Positions 22,649 to 38,160 of a DNA stretch of 64,000 nucleotides are shown here, piece after piece. Position 1 is the first letter of the stretch. The number at the start of each line of letters is the position of its first letter. Position numbers and translations under genes: made by a program. The stretch comes from Eriocheir sinensis (lineage: Eukaryota > Arthropoda > Malacostraca > Decapoda > Varunidae): contig NW_026110558.1 in assembly GCF_024679095.1 (NCBI RefSeq), positions 36,598-100,597 of the forward strand, given 5' to 3'. The notes beneath the pieces are model-generated. The model did no database searches. It was not told the DNA's origin and saw only the letters and a program-made list of their open reading frames with translations.

Positions 22649-23030
22649 GATAGTTCAGGACCCATAGTTTCAAACGTTTCACGGCCTTGGGATCGCCGTG
22701 TCAAGAACCTCTCGTAGAAGTTGTCGAGATTGCCACGGGTGTGTTCATATCTCTGGCGGTAGTTTTGCAAGATTTCTACGCCATGGACGAGTACTACACG
22801 CTTGGGAACCCGACGCATTATTTCTGTGGCCTTAGAAAATTATCGTATCAAGAGCCCGAAGCGTGCGAGAATACGAGTCCAGGTGTTGTAATTGCTTTTC
22901 CTTCAGGCCAAACGCACACACACACTTTGACCCGGGCGGCTGTAATTTTTCTGCCGCGGGGGAGGGCTCCGGAAAACCCCGCGGTGTTGTAACGGGACAA
23001 GGGCGGGAAGGGCGGTACGCGGGTTCGGGG
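22649..23030. other. Mixed-composition region, no gene supported
   Basis: Unique sequence with a few short open frames and the decayed third copy noted above. No domain or splice structure could be supported. Confidence 0.4.
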
Positions 23031-23245
23031 GGGGGGACAATCTGATCAGGAGGAAATGTGGAAAGAAAAAAGTGATGATATAAATATGAGGAAAAAATGT
23101 CCGTAATTTAAATTCAGTGCAAAGAAGGACGGACGAGACGCGGGCGGGGAGGGTGTTGCGACCGTCTGAGCAGGAGGAAAAGTGGGAGGAAAAAGTGATG
23201 AATTAAATACATGAAGAAAAAATGTCCGTAACTTAAACTCAGTGG
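23031..23245. repeat. Two-copy tandem repeat of about 105-120 bp
   Basis: CAGGAGGAAA, AAAAAGTGATGA, AAAAAATGTCCGTAA and CTCAGTGGAAAG/TTCAGTGCAAAG occur twice in the same order. Confidence 0.7.
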
Positions 23246-23268
23246 AAAGAGGGAATCTGGACTTCGTT

Positions 23269-26595
<3,327 letters not shown>

Positions 26596-26659
26596 CACAC
26601 ACACACACACACACACTCTCTCTCTCTCTCTCTCTCTACGCACATAACAATTTACGCAT

Positions 26660-26701
<42 letters not shown>
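26596..26701. repeat. (CA)n-(CT)n and a second (CA)n
   Basis: Two dinucleotide arrays separated by about 25 bp. The second ends at the 5' junction of a CR1 fragment. Confidence 0.9.
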
Positions 26702-26704
<3 letters not shown>

Positions 26705-26921
26705 GACATAGGCAGAAATTGGTTTACAATCAGGGTGGTGGATGAGTGGAATAGGCTTACCAGTCATGTGGTGAGTGCCAATACAATTGTTACATTTAAA
26801 AATGGATTAGATAAATTCATGGACAGCGATATTAGGTGGGGTTAGATACACGCGAGCTACACGGGAGCTTAGGTTCAGAGGAGCTACCTAGCGGCCTCTT
26901 GCAGACTCCTATGTTCTTATG

Positions 26922-26924
<3 letters not shown>
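26702..26924 (+). mobile_element. CR1-like family E, 3' fragment copy 1
   Basis: About 47 codons of the ORF2 C terminus (VVDEWNRLTSHVVS, DKFMDSDIRWG, stop at 26843-26845), a short 3' UTR with GCGGCCTCTTGCAGACTCC, then the terminal 8 bp tandem TATGTTCT. (CA)n lies on both sides, so it appears to have landed inside a (CA)n array. Confidence 0.85.

Positions 26925-26989
<65 letters not shown>
26923..26989. repeat. (CA)n microsatellite
   Basis: About 33 CA units following the family E 3' end; CTA triplets follow. Confidence 0.95.
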
Positions 26990-26993
<4 letters not shown>

Positions 26994-27245
26994 GACTACC
27001 ACCTCCACTACTATTACTACTACTACTACTTAACTACTTAACGCTCTAACTACCTTACTAATTAACTATGAACGGATAAAAAGGGGAGGAAACAAGGGAA
27101 TGGAGGGAGGGGGAGGAGGAGGAAGGGAGGGAGGAAGAGGAGAAGGAAAGGAGGGAGGAAGAGAGGAAGGGAGGGGGAGGAAAAAGAGAGAGGAAGAAGG
27201 ACTGGCTATTTGCTATCTGGACGTAAAGAGAGGAGGAGGGAAGGT

Positions 27246-27246
<1 letters not shown>
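26990..27246. other. CTA-rich and GGA-rich low complexity
   Basis: Short trinucleotide runs and a purine-rich stretch (GGAGGAGGAAGG types). No gene seen. Confidence 0.5.

Positions 27247-27291
<45 letters not shown>
27247..27291. repeat. (TG)n microsatellite
   Basis: About 22 TG units. Confidence 0.95.
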
Positions 27292-27294
<3 letters not shown>

Positions 27295-27509
27295 CTGCGC
27301 TGATAGTCGTGTGAGGTAATTAAGATTTCAACACCTGTCAGTATGAAGTTAATGAACAGTGCAATGATCTTTTTAGTGGTTTGAGGTAAAATTGAATCAC
27401 CTGTCAGTCTTTGTGTCATTAAGAACGTATTGGTTGGTTTAGGAGTCGTGTGAGGGAAGACGTAAGTAGTACCTGTCAGTAGTAAGTATTGGAACATTAA
27501 GGTATGGTG

Positions 27510-28900
27510 TAGTTTTGTGACCCTGGTGGCAGTTTGACTCCTCTGTACCGTGAACCTAAGGAAACACACATTTGACAAGGCTTTCCTAGGAGTTGTGGGC
27601 ATTTCCAGGGGTAGTTTTGTGACCCTGGTGGCAGTTTGACTCCTCTGTACTGTGAACCTAAGGAAACACACATTTGACAAGGCTTTCGTAGGGATTTTGG
27701 GCATTTCCAGGGGTAGTTTTGTGACCCTGGTGACAGCTTGATCTTTCCTCTATACCGTGCAATAAGAAAACACACATTGACAAGGCTTCCCTAGTAGTAG
27801 TAATCATTTCCAGGATTAGTTTTGTGACCCTGGTGGTAGTTTGACCCTTCCTCTGTACTGTGAACCTAAAGAAATAGACATTTGACAAGACTTTCCTAGG
27901 AGTCATGGGCATTTCCAGGGGTAGTGTTGTGAGCTCGGTGGTAGTTTGCCCCCTCCTCTGTACCGTGAACTTAAAAAAATATATTTGACGAGGCTTTCGT
28001 AGGGATTTTGGGCATTTCCAGGGGTAGTTTTGAGACCCTGGTGGCAGTTTGACTCCTTCTCTGTACCGTGAAACAAAAAAGCACACATTAGACAAGGCTT
28101 TCCTAGGAGTTGTGGGCATTTCCAGGGGTAGTTTTGTGACCCTGGTGATAGTTTGACTCCTCTGTACCGTGAACATAAGGAAACACACATTAGACAAGGC
28201 TTTCGTAGGAGTTGTGGGCATTTCCAAGGGTTGTGTTGTGACCCTGGTGACAGTTTGACTCCTTCTCTGTACCGTGAAACAAAAAAGCACACATTAGACA
28301 AGGCTTTCCTAGGAGTTGTGGGCATTTCCAGAGGTAGTTTTGTGACCCTGGTGGCAGTTTGACTCCTCTGTACCGTGAACCTAAAAGAAAAGAAAAAAAC
28401 CATTTGACAAGACTTTCCTAGGAGTCATGGGTATTTCCAGGGGTAGTGTTGTGACCTCGGTGGTAATGCAAGATGGCGCCACTATAAACACTCGCCTGCG
28501 CCAGAACGGGCTGGGCCGACCATCAGGCCCCACCTGGAAGAAGCCTCGGGCCGACCATCAGGCCCCACCAGGAAGATGCCTACCGGCGCAACAGGCAACG
28601 ACGTACTAAAAAAAAAAAAAAAAAAAAAAATTCACGGGGTAGTGTTGTGACCTCGGTGGTAGTTTGACCCCTCCTCTGTACCGTGAACCTAAAAAAGATA
28701 TATTTGACAAGGCTTTCGTAGGAGCTGTGGGCATTTCCAGGGGTAGTTTTGTGACCCTGGTGGCAGTGTGACCCTTCCTCTGTACCGTCAACCGAAAAAA
28801 AAAATATTGACAAGGCTTTCGTAGGAGTCATGGGCATTTCCAGGGGTAGTTTTGTGACCCTGGTGGCAGTATAACCCTTCCTCTGTACTTTGAGCCTAAA
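27510..28900. repeat. About 100-105 bp tandem repeat array, about 12 copies, interrupted by a SINE-like insert
   Basis: Monomers contain GTGACCCTGGTGGCAGTTTG, CTCTGTACCGTGAACC, CATTTGACAAGGCTTTC and GGGCATTTCCAGGGGTAG. Length varies at the A-run. Two monomer subtypes exist, one with GTGTTGTGACCTCGGTGGTA. On the minus strand part of the array reads as repeated peptide frames that shift between monomers, so coding is unlikely. Confidence 0.9.
28466..28630 (+). mobile_element. SINE-like poly(A) retroposon
   Basis: A GC-rich body starting ATGCAAGATGGCGCC, with an internal direct repeat of GGGCCGACCATCAGGCCCC 39 bp apart, ending in 23 A residues. It sits inside one monomer of the tandem array, and 26 bp immediately before (28440-28465) recur identically just after the tail (28636-28661), as a target site duplication would. 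The array itself could supply that repeat, but the matching monomer subtype is rare. No clear tRNA A/B box. It depends on another element's RT. Confidence 0.65.
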
Positions 28901-28976
28901 AAATCACTAACGAAAACCCGATTGGGCTCTATTTTGCCCTTTGGAAATAGTTCACTTGAGGGGAAAATAGTTACAC

Positions 28977-29395
28977 GTGGTTCCCTTGTTCACGTGTATA
29001 GCCTGTGTTGATTAGGTGCGCGAGGCCTCAGTGCTCATCTCCGGGGTAATAATAGATAGTGGTTACCTTGTTCACGTGTATAGCCTGTGTTGATTAGGTG
29101 CGCGAGGCCTCAGTGCTCATCTCCGGGGTAATAATAGATAGTGGTTCCCTTGTTCACGTGTATAGCCTGTGTTGATTAGGTGCGCGAGGCCTCAGTGCTC
29201 ATCTCCGGGGTAATAATAGATAGTGGTTACCTTGTTCACTTGTATAGCCTGTGTTGATTAGGTGCGCGAGGCCTCAGTGCTCATCTCCGGGGTAATAATA
29301 GATAGTGGTTACCTTGTTCACGTGTATAGCCTGTGTTGATTAGGGGGAGTAGTCTAGAGGTGCGCGCGGCCTCAGTGCTCATCTCCGGGGTGAAA
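28977..29395. repeat. 82 bp tandem repeat, five copies
   Basis: Near-identical monomers containing TTGTTCACGTGTATAGCC, TGATTAGGTGCGCGAGGCC and CTCATCTCCGGGGTAATAAT. The last copy has an extra GGGGGAGTAGTCTAGAGG. Each unit carries a CACGTG E-box core except the fourth (CACTTG). Confidence 0.92.
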
Positions 29396-30151
<756 letters not shown>

Positions 30152-30402
30152 TTACGCATTATACACATATGTATAGATTAAGAAAAATATATGCAGTTTA
30201 TAATTTTTTGATAACATGAATATACAACAAACAAGTCAACAAAATAATATTATATATAAACTGGACCACTTTTTATGATCAATAGGCAGACAGTACGCAA
30301 TAAGAGTATCAACTTTTCCTAACAGTAGAAGGTCCAAGTCACAGGTAATTCCAGCACATCATGTTCACGTCCTCCTCTCATAATATACACGTGAACTGTC
30401 TG

Positions 30403-31060
30403 TCCTGTCCGCCACTTGTAGGAAAGTAATCGGATACTACATGAGCGGCTTTCAACTCTCCTCGCATAAATACAGATGTGGGAGCTCTCACGTGTCTCCG
30501 GCAGAGGTGATGCGCCATGAATGGAAGGTTGACTGGATGCATTATGGATATGACTTCGGAGGTGGAGAGGGAGAGAATGGGAGTGTTAGGTGGAAAATTT
30601 GTAATGGGGAGAGAAATGGAGAGTGTCTAGAGAATAAGAACATAAGAATAGAATATGAAGGTAAAATGAGATGATGTCGACGGGAGGAGGAAGGTAGTAG
30701 AATGAAAGGATGGGAAGGCGTTAGAGAATGAGAGGACAGAGAAGGTGGCAGTGATGTAGAGTAAGGAGGAGGAGAAGGAACAGGAGGAGGCGATGGATGG
30801 GACTGAGAGAAGGTAAGGTGATATGCCACGCTTATTATGGTTAGAAATGTTATGAAGTGGCGTGAGTCTCCTTTGTTGAATAGGTAAATGTGGAACACCT
30901 CTGCCTTGCTCTCCGCATCTAAAAGCGATCTGTTTATAAAGAGGAACCACCGGCATTTATATCGTTGCTTAACATCCTCAACGTGGCATCTGCGTTGTTT
31001 TTACGCTCATGAAGGCATATTATTAGTCTTGTGAATGAGATGTGGCTTTGATTTCATCTC
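30403..31060. repeat. Segmental duplication, unit 1
   Basis: Shares its whole length, with indels, with 31243-31975. Shared blocks include CCTGTCCGCCACTTG, GGATATGACTTCGGAGGTGG, AATGGGAGTGTTAGGTGG and the right end CATGAAGGCATATTATTAG. This copy has lost several short internal blocks. Confidence 0.85.
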
Positions 31061-31242
31061 CTTTTTAGTCTTGTTGTTCTTCATCTTGTTCTTGTTAGTC
31101 TTTCTCTTCCTTCTTTTCCATCTCCTCCTCTTGTTACTGCTCTTTCTCCTTCCTCACCACCATGACCACTACCTCCTCCTCCTCCTCCTCCTCCTCCTCC
31201 TCCTCCATGAATCAGCCTCCTCGTGTACCTGTCTGCCTGGGT
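31061..31242. repeat. Pyrimidine-rich spacer with (TCC)n
   Basis: TTC/CTT-rich sequence with about 12 TCC units at 31170-31206 between the two duplicated blocks. Confidence 0.8.
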
Positions 31243-31975
31243 CCTGTCCGCCACTTGTCCGCCCAGGAAAGTGGAATCGGATACTGCATGAGCGGCTTTC
31301 GACTCGCTCCTCGCATAAACGCCTCGATCCCTTTAGATGTGGGAGCTCTCAGCGCGTGTTTCCGGCGGGGGAGGTGATGCGCCGAGCTCGTGGGAGTGGA
31401 AGGTTGACTGGATGTTCGTATGGATATGACTTCGGAGGTGGAGAGGGAGAGAATGGGAGTGTTAGGTGGAAAATTTGTAATGGGGATAGAAATGGAGAGT
31501 GTCTAAGAGAATAAGAACATAAGAATAGAATATGAAGGTAAAATGAGATGATGTCGAAGGGAGGAGGGAAGGAATGAAGGTAGAATGAAAGGATGGGAAG
31601 GCGTTAGAGAGTGAGAGGACAGAGAAGGTGGCAGTGATGTAGAGTAAGGAGGAGGAGAAGGAGCAGGAGGAGGCGATGGATGGGATTGAGAAAAGGTAAG
31701 GTGATATGCCACGCGTATTATGGTTAGAAAGTGTTATGAAGTGGCGTGAGTCTCCTTTGTTGAATAGGTAAATGTGGAACACCTCTGCCTTGCTCTCCGC
31801 ATCTAAAGCGATCCAAGATTTGTTTATAAAGAGGAACCACCGGCAAGGGAACATGACATGAGCTTGATTTATATCGCTGCTTAACAGCCTCAACGTGGCA
31901 TCTCTGCGTTGTTTTTTACGCTCATGAAGGCATATTATTAGTCTTGTGAATGAGATGTGGCTTTGATTTCAATTC
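31243..31975. repeat. Segmental duplication, unit 2
   Basis: The longer copy of the duplicated block, offset about 840 bp. Open frames on both strands exist but are not conserved in the first copy, so no gene is called. Confidence 0.85.
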
Positions 31976-32741
31976 TAGTTACTAAAAAAAAAAAAGTTGT
32001 GGATCATATATGTTTCTTTCTGGGTAATTTAGTGTAAGCAAGGACTACGAAAAGTTTTAAATGGACGTTAGTTAGATTTATGGATATGTCGGGCGGTTAA
32101 TAAGTACGTAACTTGTTCTGGAGAGCTACTTTTTTTTCTCATGAACTCTGTCTTTTTGGGTGTGGAAGAGAAACTTGTATTTTGTCCTATTTTCCAATTA
32201 ATGCACTGCGGCCTTTATTGGAATAGCTTAATAACACAAACAAAGAATTTAGCATTGGCCTTTAGAAAAAAATGCATATGAAAACGTAGGAAATTATAAT
32301 TGAGGTAAGTTAGATCAGACAGGGAGATTAAAAGGAGCCAGGAGGAGGAGGAGGAGGAGGAGGAGGAGATGGAAGAGATGAGTGGGTGGTGAAGTCAAGG
32401 AGGAGCCAAGAGAAGGAGATTGTGTAGCACTGAAGGCGAGTCAGGTGGTCGGCCCCGGAGAGCAAGTAGTCCCGGGCACAACAGGTCTTGACCCCTGACC
32501 CTCACGCCGCAGCTTATGGCTCTCGGCGCTGCTATCAGGGCCGTCTAATAGGCGCACCTAACAGTACCATAGCCGATCCAGGACTCAGGACGTTTCCTAA
32601 GTTAAAGAAGGTAATGTTATACTTGTATTTCGTAAAGAATCCTTATAACCAAAAACAAACTAAAATTATGAGTATTCTTTTTCTTGAACACAACATTCAT
32701 TAAACAACAGAACAATAATATGAAAATACGCATAGCTACCG
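31976..32741. other. Unique region with a (GGA)n patch, no gene supported
   Basis: Contains GGA triplets at about 32340-32368 and a GC-richer stretch near 32430-32600. No recognisable RNA or protein gene. Confidence 0.4.
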
Positions 32742-32925
32742 TTGCCAGATTGTCGTACTCAGAGCATAGTATTTAACGGTGCTTGACGCCTAACTATTGC
32801 CAAGAAACATCAGGATCTTACTCTTTTAACGATAACTATAAATTAGTTTCGTTTTTTGAGCCCAAAAGACAGTTTTGGGGCAGGAAGTCGGGAAATATAA
32901 TCAGCTGAGTACGACAATCTGGCAA
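32742..32925. mobile_element. Candidate MITE with 21 bp terminal inverted repeats
   Basis: TTGCCAGATTGTCGTACTCA at the left end is mirrored by TGAGTACGACAATCTGGCAA at the right end, 184 bp overall, with an AT-rich non-coding interior. Size and structure fit a non-autonomous DNA transposon. The flanks do not show a clear target duplication, so the superfamily is unassigned. Confidence 0.7.
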
Positions 32926-33360
32926 TAATCTGTGGCCGAGGCAGCAGCAGCCTGCCATATTGCGGGTGTCAGATACCTAAAATAGCATATTTTTACTGCG
33001 TAAAGCAGGTGATGTCACTTATTGTGACTTCGTGAGCTTTCATATTTATCTATTTATGTATGTTTCATGGTGCCAAAACATAAATTACTAGTTTCATTTT
33101 TATTAGTGACACGAATTTGTGACTGTTTATCACAATAGCATTTCACTCTAATACGTGAATCAGACTCCACAGAAATGTTACCAGTGTGTGTATGAATGAA
33201 TACAAAGATAAGCACATACTTTGATTTACCTCTAGGATGGCTCGTGGATCATTAAGAAATGAAAACAAAATATCCGGCTAAGCTACTCTTTAGCCATTAC
33301 CTTTAATGGCGCCCAAAAAACAGTCCCTCCGCCAAGTTTGTACCCCACATTTGGTGATGT
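32926..33360. other. Unique AT-rich spacer
   Basis: No repeat, RNA gene or coding frame recognised. Confidence 0.4.
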
Positions 33361-33810
33361 CATAAGAACATAAGAACATAAGAACGCAGGAGTCTACAAG
33401 AGGCCGGTAGGCCTGTACGAGGCAGCTCCTTTGACCCTAAGCTCCCGTGTATCTAACCCCACCTAATATCGCTGTCCATGAATTTATCTAGTCTATTTTT
33501 GAATGTGACAATTGTATTGACACTCACCACATGACTGCTAAGCCTATTCCACTCATCCACCACCCTGTTAGTAAACCAATTTTTGCCTATGTCCCTGTTG
33601 AATCTGAATTTATCCAGTTTAAACCCATTACTTTGTGTCCTACCCGGTTCTCTTACCAACAAAACCTTATGAATGTCTCCCTTATTAAAGCCTTCATCCA
33701 TTTATAAACCTCGATCATGTCTCCACGCACCCTTCGCCTTTCTAGAGAATGCAAGTTTAAGAGAGGGAGGGAAAGCAGATTGCAGTGTCGGGAAGGTGTA
33801 GCTAATGGTA

Positions 33811-33812
<2 letters not shown>
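33361..33812 (-). mobile_element. CR1-like family E, copy 2 (3' fragment)
   Basis: On the minus strand: ERRRVRGDMIEVYKW, then after a frameshift near 33700 GFKLDKFRFNRDIGKNWFT, VVDEWNRLSSHVVS and DKFMDSDIRWG with stop at about 33453. A 3' UTR and three terminal TTCTTATG units follow. The 5' truncation adjoins a (CA)n array. The 8 bp terminal repeat strongly resembles the CR1 3' end type. Confidence 0.9.

Positions 33813-33857
<45 letters not shown>
33813..33857. repeat. (CA)n microsatellite
   Basis: About 22 CA units at the truncated end of the family E copy. Confidence 0.95.
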
Positions 33858-33858
<1 letters not shown>

Positions 33859-33973
33859 TCCGAACGCCTCTTTAACTACATATTCATATTTGCTAAATAA
33901 AAGAAAAGTGTTTTCAGATATGTTTTTCATACAGTTCTTGGAAGCGTGATAAGAATTAGCGTAAACATAGGGC

Positions 33974-34092
<119 letters not shown>

Positions 34093-34096
34093 CCCC

Positions 34097-36050
34097 CCCC
34101 TTGTGCGAGAAGCGAATTAACACTAATAAAAGTCCACCTTGGTTTAATAGCGAAATTAAACACTCAGTCAAGGAGAGAAAATTGTCTTACAGGTTAAAGA
34201 AAGAGCAAAGCACGCCCGAAAACATTAGACTTTACAATGATGCCAGGCGACGAGTAAACAGATTAGTGCGTCAGGCAAAGCGTAGATATGAAGAAAATAT
34301 TGCAGCCAACTGTAAAAATAATCCGAAATCCTTCTTCAGTTACATAAATAACAGAAAGGCGATCAGAAGTGGAATTGGACCTTTAACAAACAGCGACGGT
34401 GCACTAGTGACTGACAGCCAACACGTTGCAAACCTATTAAACAATTACTTTTCCTCGGTGTTTAATAATAACAGTCCTCCCGCCACCACCACCAACACCA
34501 GTACTAATGTAAATCCCGAGCATGCATTGTCTAACTTTGAAATAAAACCCGATGAAGTCCTTAAAGCCCTCAAATCACTCAAAACAAATAAAAGTCCTGG
34601 ACCTGACAAAGTATATCCAACTCTGCTGAAAGAAACAAAGAGCGAAATACTCTCCCCCCTCACAACCGTATTCAATATGTCCTTGCGACAAGGCATCGTC
34701 CCTTCAGATTGGAAAAAGGCTAACGTGACACCGATTTTTAAGAAAGGAGACAAAAAAGTACCAGGTAATTACAGGCCCATTAGTCTAACTTCGGTTGTAG
34801 GTAAGCTACTTGAGGGCATAATTAGAGACAAAATTGTGAGTTACCTTGAAAGCCACTCATTAATTGGAGACTCACAACATGGCTTCCGAAACAAAAGATC
34901 CTGCCTATCAAATCTATTAACCTTTTATAACGACCTCTTCACTGTTTATGACGTAACCAAATCACTGGACGTAGTCTATCTTGATTTCCAGAAAGCGTTT
35001 GATAAAGTCCCGCATCATAAATTACTTTACAAATTAAAGCAAATAGGTATTGACGGTCAAGTAAACCAATGGATCGCGAATTGGTTGAGCAACAGACAAC
35101 AAAGAGTAGTGATTGACGGATTTAACTCAGAGTGGGCGCCTGTCACTAGTGGCGTCCCTCGGGGCTAGGTTCTTGGCCCAGTGCTCTTCATTATATACAT
35201 CAACGACGTGGATGTTGGACTCAATAACCGCATTAGTAAATTTGCAGACGACACAAAGATTGGTAACTCGGTTCTGACTGACAAAGACAGGCAAAGCCTC
35301 CAAGAGGATTTGCACAAAATTTCAGCTTGGTCGGATAGATGGGAGATGCCCTTTAACGTAGACAAGTGCCAGGTCCTTCAAGTTGGAACGAGGAATAAGA
35401 AGTTCGAATACGAAATGCGCGGCGTTAAACTCAAAAGCGTTCAATGCGTCAAGGACTTGGGGGTCAAAATCGCGTCAAACCTCAAATTCTCACAGCAATG
35501 CATCGATGCAGCAAATAAAGCGAACAGAATGTTGGGCTTCATTAAAAGAAACTTTGTATTCAAGAATAAAGATGTAATACTCCCGCTCTACAACAGTTTA
35601 GTCAGACCCCACTTGGAATATGCGGTACAGTTTTAGTCTCCCCACCATGCAAAGGATATTGCTAAATTAGAAGGTGTTCAGCGTCGGGCAACGAAAATGA
35701 TCCCTTCCTTGCGCAACAAATCCTACGAAGAAAGTCTTTCTATCCTTAACATGTTCTCTCTTGAGAAACGTCGCCTCCGAGGAAAACTGATCGAATGTTT
35801 TAAAATACTTAATGGTTTCACGAATGTAGACAGATCAACATTGTTTATGATCGATGACACTTTGCGCACGAGGAACAATGGCGTAAAACGCAGATGTGGA
35901 CAAGTAAATTCAGACTGCACCAAATTTTTCTTCACCAACGTTGTGGTGCGAGAATGGAATAAGCTTCCACCATCAGTGGTCCAGTGTAACACGATTGACT
36001 CCTTCAAAAATAAGCTCGACCGTCACTTCCTTCAACTTAATATCAACTAG
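34097..36050 (+). pseudogene. Family A ORF2 RT portion with two nonsense codons
   Basis: Contains PPWFNSEIKHSVKERK, NKSPGPDKVYP, NVTPIFKKGDKK, YLDFQKAFDKVPHHKLL and KFADDTK. A TAG at 35166-35168 falls within the PQGSVLGP loop (the Gln codon before it is also mutated to Arg). A TAG near 35634 replaces the Trp of VQFWSP. The end is normal (HFLQLNIN). No endonuclease remains. Confidence 0.92.
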
Positions 36051-36173
36051 AGTAGAAATGCAACGTTTTGGAGTCTTCTGATTAATGTAAAATCACTTAG
36101 GTTTAAGGACAGACCACCTAGTCTGGACCATGGGGTCTGTGTGGTCTGATTTTCTATGTAAATCTATGTAAAT
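34097..36173 (+). mobile_element. CR1-like retrotransposon, family A copy 3 (5'-truncated)
   Basis: Starts between endonuclease and RT domains and ends with two TCTATGTAAA units running into TCTC and a pyrimidine-rich (CT)n complex. Very similar to copies at 13305 and 23401. (TC)n lies on both sides in the same orientation as for the other copies. Confidence 0.92.
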
Positions 36174-36610
<437 letters not shown>

Positions 36611-36638
36611 TCTCCCCCTTAGCTCTGCCATACCCACT

Positions 36639-36710
36639 ATCATCACCACCACCACCACCACCACCATCACCACCACCACCACCACCATCACCACCACCAT
36701 CACCACCTTC
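36639..36710. repeat. (CAC/ATC)n trinucleotide patch
   Basis: ATCACCACCACC-type repeat. The flanking stretch to 37137 is unique and shows no gene. Confidence 0.85.
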
Positions 36711-37665
36711 ATTATCAGCACGCCAGTCTCCACCATAAAATCCACATACACGAAAGCAACACGTTTTCTCATCGTTATTGTCATGTGGTTGTCTTATTGA
36801 GTTTAATGTTTAGGGCTATATTGTTAATACTAAAAATCTCCCCCGATACACATGGTGGAGGAGGGAGGACAGGTGGAGGTGGCGAGAGGGATGTTTGGAG
36901 AGAGACTAGCGGGGGTGGTGGAGGTGGCTGGGGGGATAACTACTTGCTTTCCGGGGTGTGGGTAAGGAGAGAGGGGGAGGGGAAGGGTGGGGGGAAGTGT
37001 TCGTTACCCTCACGGAATATATATTTGGTATAATTTATTCACATTAAATACGTCAACTTTCCCGTGACTGACGAAAGCAAAATGATTAGGCTGGAAAAAA
37101 GTTGATTACACCAATATCTAGACGACTTAGAATCCTGGCGCCGGATGCTCAAAGGGGTGGTAACTTATCCCCGGAGACGGTTGTAAGTCACGGGTCGCGT
37201 CGCAAGTTAGCTCCCCGCTAGGACCGTCCTCCGCAGCGATGCACAGCGCGGTCGCAGCGGGGTGCTAAGGGTTAGCCCTATGGTTCATGAGTGAGGCGGT
37301 AGAGGGCCGGCAGCTCACCAGCTGATGTGATTGCAACCAATGGAAATCACTGAAACAAAGAAGACAGCCAATCAGGATCGAGGAAGGTGTTTGTAAACAA
37401 ACGATGGAAACTTGGGCATTTGGTGCGGGGCCGTCTAGCCAGACCACTTGCTACGCTTCCCTACTTCCTTCCATTCTTCCACCGACTGTTGCAGTGGCAA
37501 CACCTGACCTCGTAGAGCCCGACCACTCCTCACACCAGTCATCCGCGCCTCACTTGGCCCATCCTCAAGAAGACGCAAACAGTAAGTATTTCCCCTAGTT
37601 CGTACAGACTAGCCATAATGTAGAAAACTAATGAAATATTGGTCGGAGTCAGATGCCACACCTTG

Positions 37666-37805
37666 CCCTTCCAAGCCCCAACACCCTGCCCTTCCAAGCC
37701 CCAACACCCTGCCACACCCTGCCCTTCCAAGCCCCAACACCCTGCCACACCCTGCCCTTCCAAGCCCCAACACCCTGCCACACCCTGCCCTTCCAAGCCC
37801 CAACA
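37666..37805. repeat. 33 bp tandem repeat, about four copies
   Basis: Unit CCCTTCCAAGCCCCAACACC plus CTGCCACACCCTG, in intron 1 of the accessory gene. It ends at the 3' terminus of a CR1 fragment. Confidence 0.9.
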
Positions 37806-38160
37806 TAAAAAGAACATAAGAACATAGGGAAACTGCAAGAGGCCGGGTGGCCTACACTGGACCCTCTTATCCCATGAGCCCTGACTTTATTTAACAGTCT
37901 CTGGTGAGGTACCTTATCGAAGGCCTTACTAAAATCCAGATAAACCACATCATAGCTCTCATCATTGTCAGCTGCCCGTATACTCTATTGTAAAAGGATA
38001 TAAGATTAGTAAGGCACGACTTTCCTTCAGTAAACCCATTATGGAGAGCATTATGATATACAAAATGTTTTTTATTCTTTGATATGTGCCGATACTAACC
38101 AAGCCAAATTTTTCGGGCAAATATCTCCCTCTCTATTAACAGTGTAAGGTAGTCAGGGGG
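37806..38160 (-). mobile_element. CR1-like family E, internally deleted copy 3
   Basis: The minus strand starts in the RT domain (NGFTEGKSCLTNLISFYN, YLDFSKAFDKVPHQRLL, RAHGIRG). It then jumps directly to the family E 3' UTR (GGCCTCTTGCAG) and 8 bp TTATGTTC tail, so motifs B, C and the C-terminal region are deleted. It has frame errors and is nested in intron 1 of the Harbinger accessory gene. Confidence 0.8.

Noticed and set aside
27291..28403. Several repeated peptide frames on the minus strand of the 102 bp array
   Set aside because: The frame changes between monomers because the unit length varies, so no consistent protein results.
28977..29395. Regular repeats that might suggest a CRISPR array
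   Set aside because: Contiguous 82 bp tandem monomers with no unique spacers, in a eukaryotic context.
34445..34753. Antisense frames recurring opposite ORF2 in each family A copy
   Set aside because: They recur because ORF2 is conserved on the other strand. No start context or independent support.
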